From the NCBI GenBank assembly GCA_022376465.1, contig JACDTU010000001.1:558001-622000 (forward strand): a stretch of DNA of 64,000 nucleotides, in the 5' to 3' direction. This document shows positions 60,277 through 64,000 of the stretch, piece after piece (the stretch's first letter is position 1; each line of letters begins with the position of its first letter). The stretch comes from Cubamyces lactineus. Its lineage: Eukaryota; Basidiomycota; Agaricomycetes; Polyporales; Polyporaceae. The position numbers and the translations under genes are program-made. The notes under the pieces were generated by a model. That model was not told the origin of the DNA, searched no databases, and saw only the letters and a program-made list of their open reading frames with translations.

Positions 60277-63200
60277 TCACGGCAATCCAGCGCCCTGGTG
60301 TGTGGTGCTGTTCGCTCTTGTTACATCAGGATCGACGAGCCCGAGAAAGCCGTACGACCAGAGTTGAATCGCGTCCGACTCCGTCCCGGACGAGGAGAGG
60401 CTTGCGAGGTCCGCGACGCTGAATGTGTCCGTCGCGTTGTCAAAACTGTACGACCACACCTCCGAGTATATCTCTACGTGTGAGCCGTTGGTTAGTCTCC
60501 TCGTCAGTCTCACCGGTGGCGTGGGGATATGCCGCATGAAAATAGAGGACGCACCATCCTCCGCACCATGGATGGACGTCCAGAGCCGCGTCTGCGCATC
60601 TTGCAGGGATTGCACGAACGCCGCGTCGGCGCACCAGTCGGGAATGGGCGTGGGCGCGGGGTTCGTGTCTACCGTGTTCGACGGGGACGAAGATGAGGGC
60701 GGTGCAGTGCTGTTGGTACTATTCGACCCGAGCGCATTGACGGTGCAGAATCCGAGCTGGCGCGCGAGGCCGCCGGCCATTAGGCCTTGCTGGAACGACC
60801 TGCAAACAGAGGTGCGCAAGTGAGCTACAATTCACGTATAAGGATGTGTAAAGGACGAATGAGGTACCAGACGACGGTCCCGTGATACGCAGCACGATTG
60901 AGCACGTCGATCATCGTCGTGTTCGAGTCGTATGCGGGGTTAGCGACCACCATCCCGACATTCGTGAGCAGTCCTATAGTTGCAGGTCAGGAAATCACAA
61001 CAGAATCTGGCGCGCACATCAGACGCACCTCTGGGATACGGCTGAAGCGCGTCCACGACGTGCTGCAAAAACTCCCGGGACACGTTCGCCCCATAGACCA
61101 AGTTGAAGCTCATGTCCGAGTTGAGCACCTCGACCGGGGTGCTGTCCGACATGAGCGAAAGCGCATAGAACGACACATTCCCGTTGCTGCTCGCGTTCGC
61201 GCCGGCCCCCGCGCTCACATTAACACCCCCGCCCAACAAGCTCTCGCTCAAATTCGCCACCTTCACAAAACTGCTCAACCTCGCCTCCACCTCCTCCGCT
61301 CCAACCGTCACCTCAAACAGCCTCGGAGCCTCCGCCTCCCACACCTCCGCGACCTTCGCGACCTCCTCAGGGTCGAGCCCCGTGAAGCCCAGCACGCCCT
61401 CCTCGAGGAGCGCCTGCGTCGCGCGGAGCGACGCGGGGACTAGCGCGCTGTTCACGTCGAACGGGTAGAAGCCGTACCCAAGCCCCTCGTTGCTGTCGCG
61501 CCAGTTACCCACGGGCTGGCCGGGGCGCAGACCGATGAGGTTCGAGAAGACAGGCGACTGGGCGAAAGGCGTCGCGCGCTCGAGGTTGTAGAAGATCGTT
61601 CTGGGGTTTGACGATGATTTCAGGCTTGGCTTGGGCGGGGAATGGAGGTAGGGGCGTACCGGTTGAGAATTTCGGCGTAGGAGCCGTTTTGGAGGGTGGC
61701 GTTCTGGCTCAGGAACTGCTGTGCACGGCCACTACCCTGCGGAAGTTCGAGGAAGTAGTGGCTCATGGCCGGGAGGAGCAGGAGGTCTGTAACGGTCTCA
61801 GTATGCTTGGTCTGCTAAATAGCATTAGGTGTTCTATACCCGTATCAATCATCTGTAGTGAGCTTAGTACGAGTGCATTCACTGAGGATATGGTAAGTTG
61901 TTACCTTATAGTCGTAGAACGGCTGATTGCCTAGATCGCTCCTGTTGTTTTGAATATTGACCTGGCATGCACTTCAGCACACAGGTCCTCTGCCCTCAAA
62001 GTCGCAAGCAGAACGGACAAACGAAGCGTAGTCACCTGCATACTATGTCAATCCGCTACACTATACATCGGAACCATCGCTACTCACCAATCGTCTCTTC
62101 GTGACATAAAGCCCCTGTGGTGTTCGCCCGCTCGATGACCGCGCCTAACGCCGCCTCGATTGCCTCGGACGTCAGCGTCGGCATGAGCAACCGAAGAGCA
62201 ATGAGCGAGTCACGACCGAAATACTGTAAATGTTTTGCTCAGCTTCCCTGCTATCGCAAACCGTTGCCTTCTACACGTACGGTCAAGAAGCGCCACCCCC
62301 CTGCTGTGAACTTGTCCGCGTACGTGAGGAAGGAAACCTGACATGTTAAACGTCAGTAACGAGGCACATAAGAGGCATTTCACCGCCCAGGACGCCCTAC
62401 CTGCTTTGCTGCCTCGTTCTCCCCGTCCGCCAATCCTTGTAACGCAGTCTGGAGCGCTTGCGAACCGTTCGTGCCCTCTGGTAAGAACAGCCTCTGAGTG
62501 TCCAGTCCCATCAAGCTCGTCTCGTTTGTCACCACCGTTACCCTAACCGTGCCATTCTGGCCCCCGCCTGGCACGAGGATGTCTACCATGGGCGGTGTCC
62601 AAGTGCCGTTGTTCCCTGGGGTGACCGAGAGACGCGCAGGGCTTCCTGAGGGCACAGTCAGGTAGAGGTCTGCGCCCTTGTATGTCGATGATGTAGGCGA
62701 GGTCGTGTTGATCCATTGTCGATGTAGACGGACTGACGTGTCGTTGTAGGAAGCGAGGGTGTAGTTGAAGATATCGTGCATGACCCCGTTCCCCTCGACG
62801 TAATCTATGTGTACGTTCTCACTTCCGTCCATGATCCACTAGAAGAGTGGCTGTGCGCAGAGACTGACCTCGCATGGCGCGCACAGCACCGACGATAGTC
62901 ACCCCGAGAGTAGCATTTGCGTCAAAGTTGAGGTCTGCTTGCACACCTACGCTGAAGTAGTCCGTGGTCGCGCTCTTGAACGAGCCATCCACTAGAGTCA
63001 CATTCAAGGCTCCCGCAGTGGAGCTGTTCCCGGAGACGTCTTGACCAGCGTTCGCATCAGGCTTGGGTAGAAAGTAGGTGAGAGCGCCAGTGTTTCCGGC
63101 GGGCAAGGCGACCACCAGCCGTCGCACCGCACTGGTATTGTTCGCGCTCGTGAGCAGGAGCTGCGCGCTCGTCAGGTTGTCGCGTAGGAAGTAGTTGTCG

Positions 63201-63325
63201 TTGCCGCCCGAGACGACCTTGAACGCGAGGCTTGCATTTTGTTGGCCGACTATCTGCGCGGAGGTCGCACTCGCGTACAACAGTAGGGCCGAGACGATGC
63301 TCGACGCTGACACCAGAAGACGCAT
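60277..63325 (-). CDS. Secreted six-hairpin glycosidase-like protein
   Basis: N-terminal signal peptide MRLLVSASSIVSALLLYASA then TSAQIVGQQ. Beta-rich N-terminal region with many N-glycosylation sequons, then a catalytic-type helical region: SFLTYADKFTAGGWRFLTYF followed by GRDSLIALRLLMPTLTSEAI, which resembles the (alpha/alpha)6 glycosidase fold of glycogen-debranching and related enzymes; then YKMIDTDLLLLPAMSHYFLE, VGNWRDSNEGLGYGFYPFDV, AYHGTVVW joined to SFQQGLMAGGLARQLGF, and GTESDAIQLWSYGFLGL near the end. The stop is at 60279-60277. A secreted glycoside hydrolase role is inferred; substrate and GH family were not determined. About ten exons of which the first (63325 to about 62870) and last (60819-60277) are clear. 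A broken copy of its 3' end lies at 58500-58690. Confidence 0.8.
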
Positions 63326-63895
63326 GTTGTTAACAGACAGAGTAGCCAGTGACGCAGAGCTTGGAGATGGGCCGAGGGGATGGCAGTCGCGATGCTGGCT
63401 TCAAGTAGTCTTACAGTGAAATAAATAGCGTCATACCTAGGTCAGCTGTTCACCGCTGACTAGAGCAGCTGAACGAATAGGAGACGGCCCCGGTGGTCGA
63501 TGCTCTGTGGATCCTGCTCAACCATTCTTACGGTGCTTGGCGAGGGTGTCAATGCTGCGCAACGATCGAGTGAGTTCGCTTCCAAGTACTAAGCATATGA
63601 CCGACCGCCACTTACGACTTCGTAACCGGTCGAAATCACCCTATAGGTGCGACGAGACTTTGCCCGATGATAATCCGATGATTGAAGCTGTTCAATAATT
63701 TCTGTACAGTCATGCATGGTCTGCTAGCTAGCCTCGCACGCACAACGGCGCAAAGCTGCTACGTGGGTATGATGTCACACTCATAGCCGTACCGCATTGG
63801 CGTGTATAGCTTGAAGTCCGTCTGAAGCCGTTACATTACCTCTTGATCCTACATGTACACAAAATGATAATGATACAAAGACAAGCGTGGGCCGA
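63326..63895. promoter_or_regulatory. Promoter of the glycosidase-like gene and neighbour 3' UTR
   Basis: 570 bp between the start at 63325 and the stop of the partial gene at the right edge, both on the minus strand. A gtgaaataaatag stretch at 63416-63428 could act as an A/T-rich promoter element. No coding exon was recognised. Confidence 0.4.
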
Positions 63896-64000
63896 TTAGG
63901 CACCAACCGCTGCTGCAGTAGCAGTGGCGACAGTGGTCGACTCGAGAATCTTGTCGGTTACGGCGGATGCGGTCTCGATGGCCTTCTCAGCCGCGGCGGA
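63896..64000 (-). CDS. 3' end of an Ala-rich protein, cut by the window edge
   Basis: The minus strand is open from the window edge to TAA at 63898-63896, reading SAAAEKAIETASAVTDKILE then STTVATATAAAVGA. The Ala/Thr/Glu composition and C-ending codons look coding. The protein's identity cannot be told from 34 residues; the upstream part is outside the window. Confidence 0.6.
   Translation of the reverse strand, partial: SAAAEKAIETASAVTDKILESTTVATATAAAVGA

Overview
The window reads as nuclear DNA of a filamentous basidiomycete, most likely an agaricomycete. The evidence is many short introns (about 50-60 bp, GT-AG), GC-rich compact genes, a class I hydrophobin, a fused BioD-BioA biotin gene and the families present. 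Placement within Polyporales-like fungi is only a guess. I see no virus, prophage, CRISPR array or intact transposon. Splice sites were read by eye. Where a full exon list is given, the reading frame closes across every junction.

Layout, left to right. 1-1655 is nearly empty, with one orphan exon-like piece. 1656-4990 (-) is a Zn2Cys6 transcription factor. 6711-8426 (+) is a TMEM41/Tvp38-type VTT membrane protein. 8427-13269 is gene-poor. 13270-17882 (+) is a glutamine-rich ARID protein, the Swi1-like subunit of SWI/SNF. 18499-21406 (+) is AP-3 beta adaptin, tail to tail with CWH43 (21492-25838, -). 26225-29424 (-) is a disordered protein and 29818-31478 (-) a four-span MARVEL-like protein. 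32498-35155 (+) is the bifunctional biotin enzyme, tail to tail with VPS34 (35249-38423, -). VPS34 shares a short divergent promoter with a Nudix CoA diphosphatase (38747-39810, +).

40239-42990 is the most unusual part. A codon-biased 5' exon with a pyrimidine-rich leader is followed by six tandem exon-intron units. Each intron carries, 4-5 nt after its 5' splice site, a 73-75 nt hairpin. Its loop and upper stem are nearly invariant, and its basal stem varies while mostly keeping pairing. This is my candidate for an undescribed RNA system: a mirtron-like or snoRNA-like cluster, or a splicing-control hairpin.

43236-45334 (-) is a trimethyllysine/gamma-butyrobetaine dioxygenase and 45773-49901 (-) is the importin-alpha exporter CSE1. 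51120-51774 (+) is a hydrophobin behind a clear TATA box, followed by a 3.9 kb gene-poor stretch. 55643-57946 (+) is a DHA1-type MFS transporter. 58500-58690 is a broken copy of the 3' end of the secreted six-hairpin glycosidase-like gene at 60277-63325 (-), and an APH-type kinase-like gene (59020-59920, -) lies between them. The last bases hold the 3' end of another minus-strand gene.

The genes are mostly unrelated housekeeping functions: chromatin remodelling, vesicle coats, GPI-anchor remodelling, autophagy/endosomal lipid kinase, cofactor synthesis and nuclear export. No biosynthetic cluster is evident.
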